Assembly (NCBI GenBank): GCA_009843565.1 | Contig: VYDF01000253.1 | Location: 1-27,358, forward strand | From: Acidimicrobiia bacterium | GTDB taxonomy: Bacteria > Actinomycetota > Acidimicrobiia > Acidimicrobiales > Bin134 | Reading direction: 5' to 3' | Length of the DNA stretch: 27,358 bases | Part shown: positions 1-7,465 of the stretch, piece after piece | How the letters are laid out: each line of letters begins with the position of its first letter | How positions within the stretch are numbered: position 1 is the first letter of the stretch | Translations under genes and position numbers: made by a program | Notes under the pieces: generated by a model | What the model was told of the DNA's origin: nothing | Database searches by the model: none | Seen by the model: only the letters and a program-made list of their open reading frames with translations

Positions 1-101
1 GAGATTCGGCCGGCTCAGCTTCCACCGACACCTGCTCTTGAGATTCGGCCGGCTCAGCTTCCACCGACACCTGCTCTTGAGATTCGGCCGGCTCTTCCTC
101 C
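1..101 (-). repeat. 39-bp tandem repeat coding the acidic S2 tail
   Basis: Two perfect 39-bp copies (1-39 and 40-78) are followed by a partial third that diverges after about 16 bp (from 79). Each unit codes 13 residues, EPAESQEQVSVEA, in the rpsB frame. The unit is a multiple of 3, so copy-number changes would keep the frame. The array may continue left of the window. Confidence 0.9.
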
Positions 102-850
102 ACCGTCGCCTCCGCCTCAGCAGGAGCCGCGACATCGGGCTTGGACTTGGCAGCATTGCCCTGGGCGATGAATCGGCCCTCTAGAACGGCGTCGCTAATA
201 ATCCGGCACATCAGCTCGCCAGAGCGGATGGCATCGTCATTTCCGGGAATCACATACTGGATCACATCCGGATCGCAGTTCGTGTCCACCACGGCAATAA
301 CCGGCAGCTTCAGCTTGTTGGCCTCTGCCACCGCGATGTGCTCTTTTTTGGTGTCCAGCACGAACACCGCATCGGGCGGTCGGGTCAAGTCCCGAATGCC
401 GTTGAGATTGCGCTCTAGCTTCGCCAGCTCCCGGGTTATGAGAAGGGCCTCCTTCTTGGGCATCACATCCAACTCGCCGGAACTGCGCATCCGCTGGAAT
501 TCCTTCATCTTGCCCATGCGCTTGGAGATGGTCTCAAAATTGGTCAGTAGACCGCCCAGCCAACGCTCGTTCACATAGGGCATGCCCACCCGCTCGGCGT
601 AGCTCTGGACACTGTCTTGGGCCTGCTTCTTGGTGCCCACGAACAGCACTTGACCGCCTTTGGCCACCAGATCGCGCACGTAGGTGTAGGCCGACTCAAT
701 GTAGGCAAGCGTCTGGGTCAGATCGATGATGTAAATGCCGTTGCGCTCTCCGAAGATGAAGCGCTGCATCTTCGGATTCCATCGGCGGGTCTGGTGTCCG
801 AAGTGGACCCCGGCATCGAGCAGCTGACGCATGGTGACGACAGGCGCCAT
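1..850 (-). CDS. rpsB: 30S ribosomal protein S2 (3' end beyond window)
   Basis: Small-subunit ribosomal protein S2, which binds the head-body junction of the 30S subunit with S1. The reading frame starts at ATG 850-848 and runs off the left edge open. It shows the family core: MRQLLDAGVHFGHQTRRWNP near the N-terminus, then FIFGERNGIYIIDL, FVGTKKQAQ, NERWLGGLLTNF, and FVLDTKKEHIAVAEA with VVDTNCDPD later. A strong Shine-Dalgarno (GAGAGGAG, 858-865 on the complement) lies about 7 nt before the ATG. After the normal S2 end the protein continues as an Ala/Glu/Val-rich acidic tail with a 13-residue tandem repeat that is still running at the window edge, so its full length is unknown. It follows the LytM gene on the same strand with a 128-nt gap in which I see no clear terminator or promoter. 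tsf would be expected next, beyond the edge. The identification is certain; the tail is lineage-specific. Confidence 0.97.
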   Translation of the reverse strand, partial: MAPVVTMRQLLDAGVHFGHQTRRWNPKMQRFIFGERNGIYIIDLTQTLAYIESAYTYVRDLVAKGGQVLFVGTKKQAQDSVQSYAERVGMPYVNERWLGGLLTNFETISKRMGKMKEFQRMRSSGELDVMPKKEALLITRELAKLERNLNGIRDLTRPPDAVFVLDTKKEHIAVAEANKLKLPVIAVVDTNCDPDVIQYVIPGNDDAIRSGELMCRIISDAVLEGRFIAQGNAAKSKPDVAAPAEAEATVEEEPAESQEQVSVEAEPAESQEQVSVEAEPAES

Positions 851-978
851 GGTGATTCTCCTCTCCCAACGGTTCAGCGAAACCCGGGGTCAGCACCTGA
901 CGGCGACCGTGGGATGCCCCGGGCGGTGATTGTGTTCAGCCCGGAACTGCTTCCAGGCCGGGTAAAACGATAGCCGCT

Positions 979-1539
979 TCAGCCTCCTTTGCCATAGGCA
1001 GAAAGCCGACTTCGACCCTCGGGGTCGCGATGAGGCACCAACCGCACTCGGCCGGCATTCAACACCAAACCCGGATCGAGATAGGTATCTCCTGCCCTCA
1101 CACTGAAGAAGAAGCGCTCAGAGGTGGTGCCCAGCAATTGCCCGGCCTCCACCCAGTCGCCCTTTGCGACCGCAATCCAACCCAGGTACCCGTAAGCGGT
1201 GCGCAGCCCATCGCGGTGCAGCACAGTGACAAACCGGTTGTAGACCACCGCGCCGGCGAACACAACCTCGCCATCTGCGGAAGCCCATACCGGCTGACCG
1301 GGATTGGGTCCGTACTCCAAGCCCCGATTGCCCGGTGCCCCCACGTGGGCCGGAGGCCGAAAGTGATCCACCACTTCGGCGTAAACAGGAGGCAAGTACC
1401 TCTCCGACGCCTCCGTCGGGACTTCGACTTGCTGAATTGAATCGGCCTCTGATGGCGGAGTCTGCCCGTGCATCGCCGGGCCGACCAGAAGGGCCAGCCC
1501 AGCCGCGGCCATCCCGCCGATCCGCAATCCCCACACCAT
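979..1539 (-). CDS. Degenerate LytM/M23-fold exported protein
   Basis: A 186-residue protein with a hydrophobic N-terminal signal segment (about residues 5-24, cleavage plausible near AMHGQ) followed by a LytM (peptidase family M23) beta-sheet domain. The fold is recognisable from GQPVWASADGEVVFAG, HRDGLRTAYGYLG, GDWVEAGQLLG and RAGDTYLDP. The catalytic residues are not there. The HxxxD motif is N71-R-G-L-E75, the YxHL histidine is Tyr118, and the HxH motif is R142-F-F144. By family knowledge such a domain cannot hold zinc or cut peptidoglycan; degenerate LytM proteins such as EnvC and NlpD instead activate amidases. That role here is inference. A cell-wall M23 peptidase beside rpsB is the usual actinobacterial neighbour. 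The ATG is preceded by GAGGAAG. There is a 117-nt gap to xerC upstream. Confidence 0.85.
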   Translation of the reverse strand: MVWGLRIGGMAAAGLALLVGPAMHGQTPPSEADSIQQVEVPTEASERYLPPVYAEVVDHFRPPAHVGAPGNRGLEYGPNPGQPVWASADGEVVFAGAVVYNRFVTVLHRDGLRTAYGYLGWIAVAKGDWVEAGQLLGTTSERFFFSVRAGDTYLDPGLVLNAGRVRLVPHRDPEGRSRLSAYGKGG

Positions 1540-1656
1540 GGTGCTTCCTCACCAGTCTTGACAGAAGGGGGGGAAGCAACGCGAAGGCTATCAACCCAAG
1601 GCGAAGAACCGGACTCCGGATGGCTGGGACGAGCGGGGCAAACAACAACAGGGCTA

Positions 1657-2565
1657 TCAAGCCCGAGGATGACTGCCTTGCACCACCTTGCGAAGCCGTT
1701 CCCGACTTACGTGGGTGTATATCTGGGTGGACCCCAGATCGGCGTGGCCCAACAACTCCTGAACATGCCTCAAATCGGCCCCACCGTCGAGCAGGTGAGT
1801 GGCGAAGGTGTGGCGCAGGGCATGGGGATTGGTCTTGACGCTGGCCCGACGATCCACCAGTCGGCGGACGGCCTGGGCATTCATCGGGCGACCGTGCAGG
1901 TTCACGAACACCGCGTCTTCGGCAACAGACGGGTCGGCCATCTCCTCGCGGCCATCGGTCATCCACTCTGACAGAGCAGCAGCAGCAGGCTCGCTCAGCG
2001 GCACGATCCGCTGTTTGGACCCCTTGCCATTCACTGTGAGGCGTCGACGCTCCCAGTCGATGTCTTCAGCGCGGATGGCGCACACCTCGCTGACCCGCAA
2101 GCCGCTGCCGTACAGGAGCTCCAACACCGCGATATCGCGTTGGCAGCGAGCGCGGCTGTCGTCAGCCACCGCCGGCCGCGGCTGGTCCAACAGGGTCACC
2201 AGTTCTTCGGAGTGCAGCACTCGGGGCAGTCGGCGCTCCCGAATCGGCACCATGGCGCCGATTGTGGGGTCGGAGGCAACCCGGCCCGTGCGCTCAGCCC
2301 ACCTGAAGTAGCGGCGCAACGCCGAGGCCTTTCGGGCCACTGTCTTGCGGGCGTAGCCCCGTGTGCTCAGATGGGCCAGGTACCTTCGGATCGCACGGAG
2401 GTCCACTTCCTCTGGACCCGTTAGCGGTACCGGAGCCGTTGAAGCACTGCCCGAGGATTGCCCAAGCCACTCAGCGAACGCGGCCACTTCTCGGCGATAC
2501 ATGGCCGCGGTGTCCTGGCTGACCGACGCAGCCGAGGCCGCAAAGTCGTCCAAATCCCATCCCAT
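1657..2565 (-). CDS. xerC: Tyrosine recombinase XerC/XerD family
   Basis: Site-specific tyrosine recombinase of about 302 residues, expected to resolve chromosome dimers at dif. It has an N-terminal SAM-like core-binding domain (about residues 7-95) and a C-terminal catalytic domain. All active-site residues are visible: Arg157 in YGSGLRVSEV, a Lys in NGKGSKQR, His248-x-x-Arg251 in HALRHTFATH, His274 in LLGH and the nucleophile Tyr283 in IYTHV. I chose the ATG at 2565; an in-frame TTG lies one codon upstream at 2568, and neither has a strong ribosome binding site. It follows dprA by about 44 nt in the comM-dprA-xerC cluster. XerC and XerD cannot be told apart by eye; xerC fits the rpsB locus. 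Confidence 0.93.
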   Translation of the reverse strand: MGWDLDDFAASAASVSQDTAAMYRREVAAFAEWLGQSSGSASTAPVPLTGPEEVDLRAIRRYLAHLSTRGYARKTVARKASALRRYFRWAERTGRVASDPTIGAMVPIRERRLPRVLHSEELVTLLDQPRPAVADDSRARCQRDIAVLELLYGSGLRVSEVCAIRAEDIDWERRRLTVNGKGSKQRIVPLSEPAAAALSEWMTDGREEMADPSVAEDAVFVNLHGRPMNAQAVRRLVDRRASVKTNPHALRHTFATHLLDGGADLRHVQELLGHADLGSTQIYTHVSRERLRKVVQGSHPRA

Positions 2566-2609
2566 CAATGCTCAAGAATACCGAGGAGCGAGACAGTCCC
2601 GGCGCCACC

Positions 2610-3761
2610 TCAACGGGGAGCGCCAACCCGCTCGATCCAGCGTCCCGATACCGCCACCCAGCCCGCGGCTCGCAGCCCTTCCACCGCACCGGCCACCTCG
2701 GGCATATCCAGCCCGGAGCGAGCTCGAATCTGCTCGGCATCAGCGGGCTGCCAACCCAGCGCATCCAATACCTGTTGACCGACAATGCCTGGACTCGTGC
2801 GGGGGTCTCGAGGCTTGGCCTCTGCGCCTGACATGCCCAGAGCCAGCAGCACGTCATCGGCATCGCGACAGGGAGCACAGCCGTCGGCCAGCAATTCGAA
2901 ACAGCCATCTGATGCCGAGCTGCGTACCGGACCGGGAACGGCCAAAACCGCTCGATCTCGTGCAGCCGCTTCTGCCACCGTGTGCATGGCACCGCCCGAG
3001 GCGTGGGACTCCACCACAACCAGAACGTCGGCGAGAGCCGCGATGATGCGGTTCCGAGCGGGAAACCGCCACCGCTCAGGCGGGGCGCCCAAAGGAGCTT
3101 CGCCCAACAGCACTCCCTGATCGGCCACCGCCCGCCACAGCGATCGGTTGCGCTCGGGATAGACCCTGTCCATTCCATTGCCCACAACCGCGATGGGCGG
3201 GGCGCCCCTTGCCTCAAGAGCGCCGGCATGGGCGGCAGCATCGATGCCCAAGGCCAAGCCCGACACCACGCCTACCCCTGCTGAAGCCAGGTCACGGCCC
3301 AGCTCGAAGGCAAGATCACTGCCATAGCGGGTACATCGACGGGTGCCGACGATGGCCACCCGGGGGCCGCGGACAACCTCGGGATCACCTTGGTGAAACA
3401 CCACTGCGGGCGGGTCCAAGTCGTTCGACAAGGCAGACAGGTATCCGGGAGCACCAAGAGCAGCCACGCCAATGCCTTGCTCACGGTGCTGCGACCACAG
3501 CCGGGCCACGTCAAGAACGGTGGCAGTGCGTCGCCACTGCTCATACAACTCCTGTTTCCCAGCCACTTGGACAAGCTCGGGTGAAGGGGAGCCCTGAAGA
3601 CCGGCCCACACTTCAGCGGGGCCGTCGATGGCGAGCAGCGCCCGCAGTCGAGCCGGCCCCACCGCGGGCAGCGAAGCCAACGCCACAAGCCATGCCTCCA
3701 TCGGGAGCCCTCCCATTTCATCGGCAAAAACCACTGCCTCCGGAGCGTCATCGGCGGTCAT
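2610..3761 (-). CDS. dprA: DNA-processing protein DprA/Smf
   Basis: DprA binds incoming single-stranded DNA and loads RecA during transformation; in bacteria without obvious competence it is kept for unclear reasons. The 383-residue product has an N-terminal helix-hairpin-helix-like region (LPAVGPARLRALLAI), the Rossmann-like DNA_processg_A domain (VAIVGTRRCTRYG, SGLALGIDAAAHAGAL, PERNRSLWRAV, FPARNRIIAALADVLVVVES, GGAMHTVAEAAARDRAV) and a C-terminal winged-helix domain ending near RWIERVG. I chose ATG 3761 because GGAGA sits about 7 nt upstream; a longer frame back to 3827 would overlap comM deeply. The start overlaps the end of comM by 14 nt, so the two are probably translationally coupled. 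Confidence 0.93.
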   Translation of the reverse strand: MTADDAPEAVVFADEMGGLPMEAWLVALASLPAVGPARLRALLAIDGPAEVWAGLQGSPSPELVQVAGKQELYEQWRRTATVLDVARLWSQHREQGIGVAALGAPGYLSALSNDLDPPAVVFHQGDPEVVRGPRVAIVGTRRCTRYGSDLAFELGRDLASAGVGVVSGLALGIDAAAHAGALEARGAPPIAVVGNGMDRVYPERNRSLWRAVADQGVLLGEAPLGAPPERWRFPARNRIIAALADVLVVVESHASGGAMHTVAEAAARDRAVLAVPGPVRSSASDGCFELLADGCAPCRDADDVLLALGMSGAEAKPRDPRTSPGIVGQQVLDALGWQPADAEQIRARSGLDMPEVAGAVEGLRAAGWVAVSGRWIERVGAPR

Positions 3762-5283
3762 TGGCGTTTCTCCAAGGATCGTGGGCAACGGTGACCGGCT
3801 CGGTCCGCATGAACAGGGCTTGGGCAACCACCATTCCGTTCAGAGGGGGCGGCTGCTCGGCCAAGTCGGCCAGGGTGAGGGCCACCCGGCGAATTCGCTG
3901 AAATCCTCGAGCGGTCAATCGACCCTCAGCGATAGCGCGACCAAGCAAGTTCTTGGCTTCTGGATCCAAAGGAGCCAGTTGGTCCAGCGCGTCGTCCTTC
4001 AGCTCGCTGTTGGAAGCCACTCCCCGATCGCGGGCAATGGCTCGTGCCCGATCAACTCGTTCTCTGACCTCGGCAGACGACTCCCCTGGCGGAGCGTCGA
4101 ACAAGTCACTGACCTCCGGGCGCCCCACATGGATTCTCAGATCGAATCGATCGAGAAGCGGACCGCTCAACCGTCGGGCATATCGCAACCGGGCCACCGG
4201 AGTGCATCGGCACATGCCCGGCTGTCCGAGCTCACCGCAGGGACACGGGTTCATAGCCCCCACCAGGAGGAATCGAGCAGGAAACGAGGCCACCGCTGCG
4301 GCTCGGTTGACTCGAATCACGCCTTCTTCTAGGGGTTGGCGCAGCGCGTCCAGAGCTTGAGGCGCGAACTCCCCCATTTCGTCCAAGAACAACACGCCGC
4401 CATGGGCGCAGCTGATCGCACCGGGCCGCAAAGTCTGGCTTCCCCCACCCACCAGAGAAATCATCGAGGCCGAGTGGTGGGGCGCCTGCCACGGGCCCCG
4501 GCGAATCAGTCCTGAGGCGGGCAGGTCCAAACCGGCGGCGGAGTGCACCATGGTCACCTCGATGGCGGTGGTCTCGTCCAACGGGGGAAGGAGGCCAGGC
4601 AGCCGGCGGGCCAACATGGTCTTGCCCGCGCCCGGGGGCCCGATCATCAACAGGTGGTGTCCGCCGGCTGCGGCCACTTCCAATCCCAAACGAGCCATGT
4701 GCTGGCCTCGCACATCGGCCAAGTCAGCCCCCTCATCCAGCCGGTTCTCCGATCCGGCAAGGGGTGGGTCGGGCCAACACTCCTCGCCTCGCAGAGCGGA
4801 GACGAGTTCCCGCAGCGTGGACGGTGCCCGGACCACTGGGCCGTTGGCCAATGCAGCCTCGGCCGCGCTCTCCGGGGCCACCACCACTGCGGCGGCCTCC
4901 AGACAGCGAATCTGGGGCAGCACACCGGGCACCGACCTAAGGCGGCCATCCAACCCCAGTTCTGCCAGGAAAGCCACGTTGGCCAAGACCTCAGCAGGCA
5001 ACTGCTCGTCGGCAACCATCACCCCCATGGCGATGGCCAGGTCGAGTCCCGGTCCTTCTTTTCGGAGCCCGGAAGGCGCCAGGTTCACGGTGATGCGGCC
5101 CGGTGGCCAATCAACCCCGCTGGAGAGCAAGGCGGCACGAACCCGATCCCTGGCCTCTCGACAGGCGGCATCGGGTAGGCCCACAACGGTGAAAGTGGGC
5201 AGACCGGCAGAGACATGGACTTCGACCGATACGGGGTGTCCGGTGATACCAGCAAGAACGGAAGCTGGGATGGTGGCGAGCAC
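3748..5283 (-). CDS. comM: YifB/ComM family Mg-chelatase-like AAA+ ATPase
   Basis: A 511-residue ComM/YifB protein; characterised ComM is a hexameric helicase that promotes branch migration during natural transformation. The N-terminal Lon-like ChlI domain (about residues 1-170) contains GLPDAACREARDRVRAAL and LAPSGLRKEGPGLDLAIA. The AAA+ core has Walker A GPPGAGKT at 215-222, Walker B LFLDEMGEF, the cysteine-rich MNPCPCGELG...CRC segment and an arginine-rich RLSGPLLDRFDL region. The C-terminal Mg-chelatase lid contains TARGFQRIRRVALTLADL. The start is a GTG (VLATIPASVLAG) with only a weak GAGAAAG upstream. It leads the comM-dprA-xerC gene set. Confidence 0.93.
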   Translation of the reverse strand: MLATIPASVLAGITGHPVSVEVHVSAGLPTFTVVGLPDAACREARDRVRAALLSSGVDWPPGRITVNLAPSGLRKEGPGLDLAIAMGVMVADEQLPAEVLANVAFLAELGLDGRLRSVPGVLPQIRCLEAAAVVVAPESAAEAALANGPVVRAPSTLRELVSALRGEECWPDPPLAGSENRLDEGADLADVRGQHMARLGLEVAAAGGHHLLMIGPPGAGKTMLARRLPGLLPPLDETTAIEVTMVHSAAGLDLPASGLIRRGPWQAPHHSASMISLVGGGSQTLRPGAISCAHGGVLFLDEMGEFAPQALDALRQPLEEGVIRVNRAAAVASFPARFLLVGAMNPCPCGELGQPGMCRCTPVARLRYARRLSGPLLDRFDLRIHVGRPEVSDLFDAPPGESSAEVRERVDRARAIARDRGVASNSELKDDALDQLAPLDPEAKNLLGRAIAEGRLTARGFQRIRRVALTLADLAEQPPPLNGMVVAQALFMRTEPVTVAHDPWRNANDRR

Positions 5284-5387
5284 GGATGGTGCTTTCTCGA
5301 GGATGGCTCCTCGTGCCTGGGGAGTGACCCGTGGCGCTGGTCACACGCGTTCCCAGCACCATAGCCAAAGCCAGTGACAACTGCCCC

Positions 5388-5465
5388 CTAGTCAGAGAAC
5401 CTCGCTGCCCCTAGTCAGAGAACCTCAAGGCTCCCATAGAAGGCGGAACTCCTCAGAGAACCTCG
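5388..5465 (-). repeat. Short direct repeats at the cytochrome 3' end
   Basis: The plus-strand string TCAGAGAACCTC occurs three times: at 5392-5403, 5415-5426 and 5453-5464. The last holds the stop codon and final codons of the cytochrome gene. The first two belong to a 23-24 bp tandem unit (CTGCCCC(C)TAGTCAGAGAACCTC). The array lies in the 169-nt stretch between the cytochrome and comM, which holds no gene. It has no hairpin or T-run that would make it a typical terminator. Confidence 0.75.
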
Positions 5466-5830
5466 TTGATGTAGCGGAGCACCGCATCAATTTCGTCCGC
5501 GGTCAGCACCCCGCCAAAGGCCGGCATTCGATCTCGACCCTCTGCCACCACTGCGACGGCGCCAGCAGGATCGGAGTACGCCTGCAATAGCCGACCCCGG
5601 TTCAGCCGGGGGCCGTCGCCGGTCCCGCTGCCGTCGGCGTCGTGGCATGACGAGCACCGGTCCACGTACACCGCCCGACCGGCTACCAGCACGGGATCAG
5701 GGGTGCCATCGGGCCCTGCCCCCACCTCGGGAGAAGAACCCGATCCGCATCCGGCCGCGACTGTCACAACCAGGGCGACAGCAATCGACCCAAGAACAAT
5801 GGCTTTCCCTACCGCCACAAGTGGGAACAT
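5453..5830 (-). CDS. Lipoprotein monohaem cytochrome c
   Basis: A small class I c-type cytochrome, probably a membrane-anchored electron carrier facing outside. From ATG 5830 it has 125 residues: a hydrophobic signal (10-26) with a lipobox-like VAAGC (Cys28), a Gly/Ser/Pro linker, the haem-binding CSSCH at 59-63, a G-D-G-P-R-L-N loop and the distal ligand Met102 in RMPAFGG, then the closing helix ADEIDAVLRYINEVL. GTG 5818 is an alternative start. Neither start has a clear Shine-Dalgarno, and both lie at the head of a small plus-strand ORF. Its electron partner cannot be inferred because no oxidase genes are nearby. Confidence 0.88.
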   Translation of the reverse strand: MFPLVAVGKAIVLGSIAVALVVTVAAGCGSGSSPEVGAGPDGTPDPVLVAGRAVYVDRCSSCHDADGSGTGDGPRLNRGRLLQAYSDPAGAVAVVAEGRDRMPAFGGVLTADEIDAVLRYINEVL

Positions 5831-5949
5831 ACTGGGGTATCGGCTTTGATCCCACACGCAAGCAGCAGCGCACCCCATTTGACTACTGGTATGTAGCCGT
5901 GGGCCTGCTGGTCTGCATCGGACTGATTCTGTGGGCCGTGCTGGGCTAA
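5821..5949 (+). CDS. Putative 42-residue single-pass membrane protein
   Basis: A short plus-strand frame from GTG 5821 to TAA 5949. The product has a polar, basic N-terminal stretch (FDPTRKQQRTPFDY) and one C-terminal membrane helix (WYVAVGLLVCIGLILWAVLG). Codons in its second half end mostly in G or C, as in the real genes around it. It overlaps the cytochrome start by 10 nt head to head, and its TAA shares the CTAA string with the TAG stop of yraN tail to tail. No ribosome binding site is visible, so it could be leaderless. The frame stays open upstream to 5647, but that part is antisense to the cytochrome. I do not recognise a family. It could be chance; the sharp soluble-to-membrane pattern argues for a real gene. 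Confidence 0.45.
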   Translation: MGTYWGIGFDPTRKQQRTPFDYWYVAVGLLVCIGLILWAVLG

Positions 5950-6290
5950 AAGGCCGACTCGATCACCCGGATCTCTCGGCCCATCACTTCGGCGACGTCA
6001 AACCGAAGCTGCACTGCTCCCCTGCGCTCCTGTTCTGACAACCACTGGGCGGCCAGCCGACGTATTCGCCGTTGCTTGTGCCAGCCGACAGCCTCAGCTG
6101 GAGCACCGAATGCGTTCGAAGATCTGGTCTTCACTTCGCATACGGCAACAACAGACCCGCGCCGCACGATCACGTCCAATTCGCCATGTCGACACCGCCA
6201 GTTGCGGTCTAATACCTCGAACCCGTGGCGGCGATACCACCTCACCACACGGTCTTCGCCCCAGCGGCCCAACGCCTGCTTGTACGCCAT
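5946..6290 (-). CDS. yraN: YraN family (UPF0102) nuclease-like protein
   Basis: A 114-residue member of UPF0102, a restriction-endonuclease-like fold of poorly known function. It starts MAYKQALGRWGED and shows the family GFEVLDRNWRCRHGELDVI motif and the VVAVCEVKTRS motif, which hold the putative metal-binding Asp, Glu and Lys of a PD-(D/E)xK centre. ATG 6290 was chosen because GGTGGAG lies just upstream and the family begins here; the longer open frame to 6401 is not needed. It sits in its usual place after rplS, separated by 34 nt. The stop is TAG. Confidence 0.9.
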   Translation of the reverse strand: MAYKQALGRWGEDRVVRWYRRHGFEVLDRNWRCRHGELDVIVRRGSVVAVCEVKTRSSNAFGAPAEAVGWHKQRRIRRLAAQWLSEQERRGAVQLRFDVAEVMGREIRVIESAF

Positions 6291-6324
6291 GACTCCACCG
6301 TAAGCACAGGGAGTGACAATTTGG

Positions 6325-6669
6325 CTAGAAGCGCTTCTCCTTGACCCGGGCAGCACGGCCGATGCGATCGCGCAGGTAATAGAGCTTGGCCCGGCGTACA
6401 TCGCCGCGTGTCCCCACCTCCACCTTGGCGATGATGGGTGAGTGGACCGGAAATGTTCGCTCCACTCCCACCCCGAAACTCACCTTTCGAACGGTAAAGG
6501 TCTCACGGATCCCGCTGCCCTGACGGCGGATGACCACACCCTCGAAGACCTGGACCCGCTCGCGGCTGCCCTCCACCACGCGCACATGCACCTTGACCGT
6601 GTCGCCGGGGCTGAACTCGGGAATGTCGGTGCGTCTGGTTTCGCGGTCAACGATGTCGGTGGGATTCAT
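6325..6669 (-). CDS. rplS: 50S ribosomal protein L19
   Basis: L19 lies at the subunit interface near bridge B8. The 114-residue product is of normal length and shows PEFSPGDTVKVHVRVVEG, RVQVFEGVVIRRQGSGIRET, FTVRKVSFGVGVERTFPVHS and a basic C-terminus with RRAKLYYLRDRIGRAARVKE. ATG 6669 follows AGAGG by a few nt. The 73-nt gap upstream to trmD contains a TATAAT box, so it may have its own promoter besides read-through from trmD. The stop is TAG. Confidence 0.97.
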   Translation of the reverse strand: MNPTDIVDRETRRTDIPEFSPGDTVKVHVRVVEGSRERVQVFEGVVIRRQGSGIRETFTVRKVSFGVGVERTFPVHSPIIAKVEVGTRGDVRRAKLYYLRDRIGRAARVKEKRF

Positions 6670-6726
6670 GGCACGCCTCTTGTGAGAACTTGAGCGCCCA
6701 ACTCAGGCATCGGGGCGCAACGGGAA

Positions 6727-6732
6727 ATTATA
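6727..6732 (-). promoter_or_regulatory. Candidate -10 box upstream of rplS
   Basis: The minus strand reads TATAAT here, a perfect consensus -10 hexamer in a short A/T-rich patch (CAGATATAATTTCCC) of an otherwise G+C-rich gap between trmD and rplS. No good -35 hexamer is visible 16-18 nt upstream. Transcription from it would give a leader of about 50 nt before the rplS ATG. Confidence 0.4.
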
Positions 6733-6742
6733 TCTGGCCCGA

Positions 6743-7465
6743 TTAAGAAAGGCCGAACTCTTCCAGCAGGGCATGCTCCTCGGCGGTGAGTCCGCCGCGG
6801 GCTTCGATGAGGTCGGGCCGCAAAGCGGCGGTTCGGGCCAGCGACTGAGCCCTTCGCCAGCGATCCACGCGTCCGTGATCTCCAGAACGCAGCACCTCGG
6901 GTACCTGCCAGCCCCGAAACTCCGCCGGCCGGGTGTAGTGGGGGTACTCCAACAGCCCATCGCCGAACGACTCGTCGGCGGCCGACATCTCGTTGCCCAG
7001 AACACCGGGCACCAGCCGACCCACGGTCTCGATGATCGCCATCGCCGCGACCTCGCCGCCGGCCAGTACGAAATCTCCCAGTGAGAGCTCACCGTCGACC
7101 AAGTGGTCCCCCACCCGCTGATCAACTCCTTCATAGCGACCACACAGCAGGGAGAACCCGTCTGCTTCGGCCAACTCCCGGGCAACGGTCTGATCGAATG
7201 GGCGTCCAGCGGGACCCAGCAGATAAAGAGGCCGAGAGAAGTCCGCCTGCTCGACGGCGTTGAACAAGGGTTCCGGCATCATCACCATGCCGGCACCGCC
7301 TCCAAACGGCGAGTCGTCCACTGAGCGGTGGGGGTCGCCTGCGCCCATTCTGAGGTCGTGGATCTGCACCGACAACCGGCCCTGCTCGATTGCCCTTCCG
7401 ATCACCCCGTGGTTTGAGAACATCTCGAACATCGAGGGGAAGATGGTGAATACGTCGACTCTCAT
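6743..7465 (-). CDS. trmD: tRNA (guanine37-N1)-methyltransferase TrmD
   Basis: TrmD makes m1G37 in tRNAs with a G next to the anticodon, using S-adenosylmethionine, and so prevents +1 frameshifting. The 240-residue product shows the knotted SPOUT domain: MRVDVFTIFPSMFE, DDSPFGGGAGMVMMPEP, LLCGRYEGVDQRV and LSLGDFVLAGGEVAAMA, then the linker and C-terminal domain with GLLEYPHYTRPAEFRG and VPEVLRSGDHGRVDRWR. The ATG overlaps the rimM stop by 4 nt (ATGA), which fits coupled translation. Confidence 0.97.
   Translation of the reverse strand: MRVDVFTIFPSMFEMFSNHGVIGRAIEQGRLSVQIHDLRMGAGDPHRSVDDSPFGGGAGMVMMPEPLFNAVEQADFSRPLYLLGPAGRPFDQTVARELAEADGFSLLCGRYEGVDQRVGDHLVDGELSLGDFVLAGGEVAAMAIIETVGRLVPGVLGNEMSAADESFGDGLLEYPHYTRPAEFRGWQVPEVLRSGDHGRVDRWRRAQSLARTAALRPDLIEARGGLTAEEHALLEEFGLS

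Noticed and set aside
1..101. CRISPR array
   Set aside because: The repeats are directly tandem with no spacers and lie in frame in rpsB.
141..578. Long plus-strand frame opposite rpsB
   Set aside because: It is the antisense of a clear S2 gene and shows no family features. The same holds for the many plus-strand frames opposite comM, smc, plsX, recG and fakA, which arise from high G+C.
851..978. Terminator or leader hairpin before rpsB
   Set aside because: Only a 5-bp CCCGG/CCGGG pair with a 13-nt loop and no T-run is visible, too weak to call.
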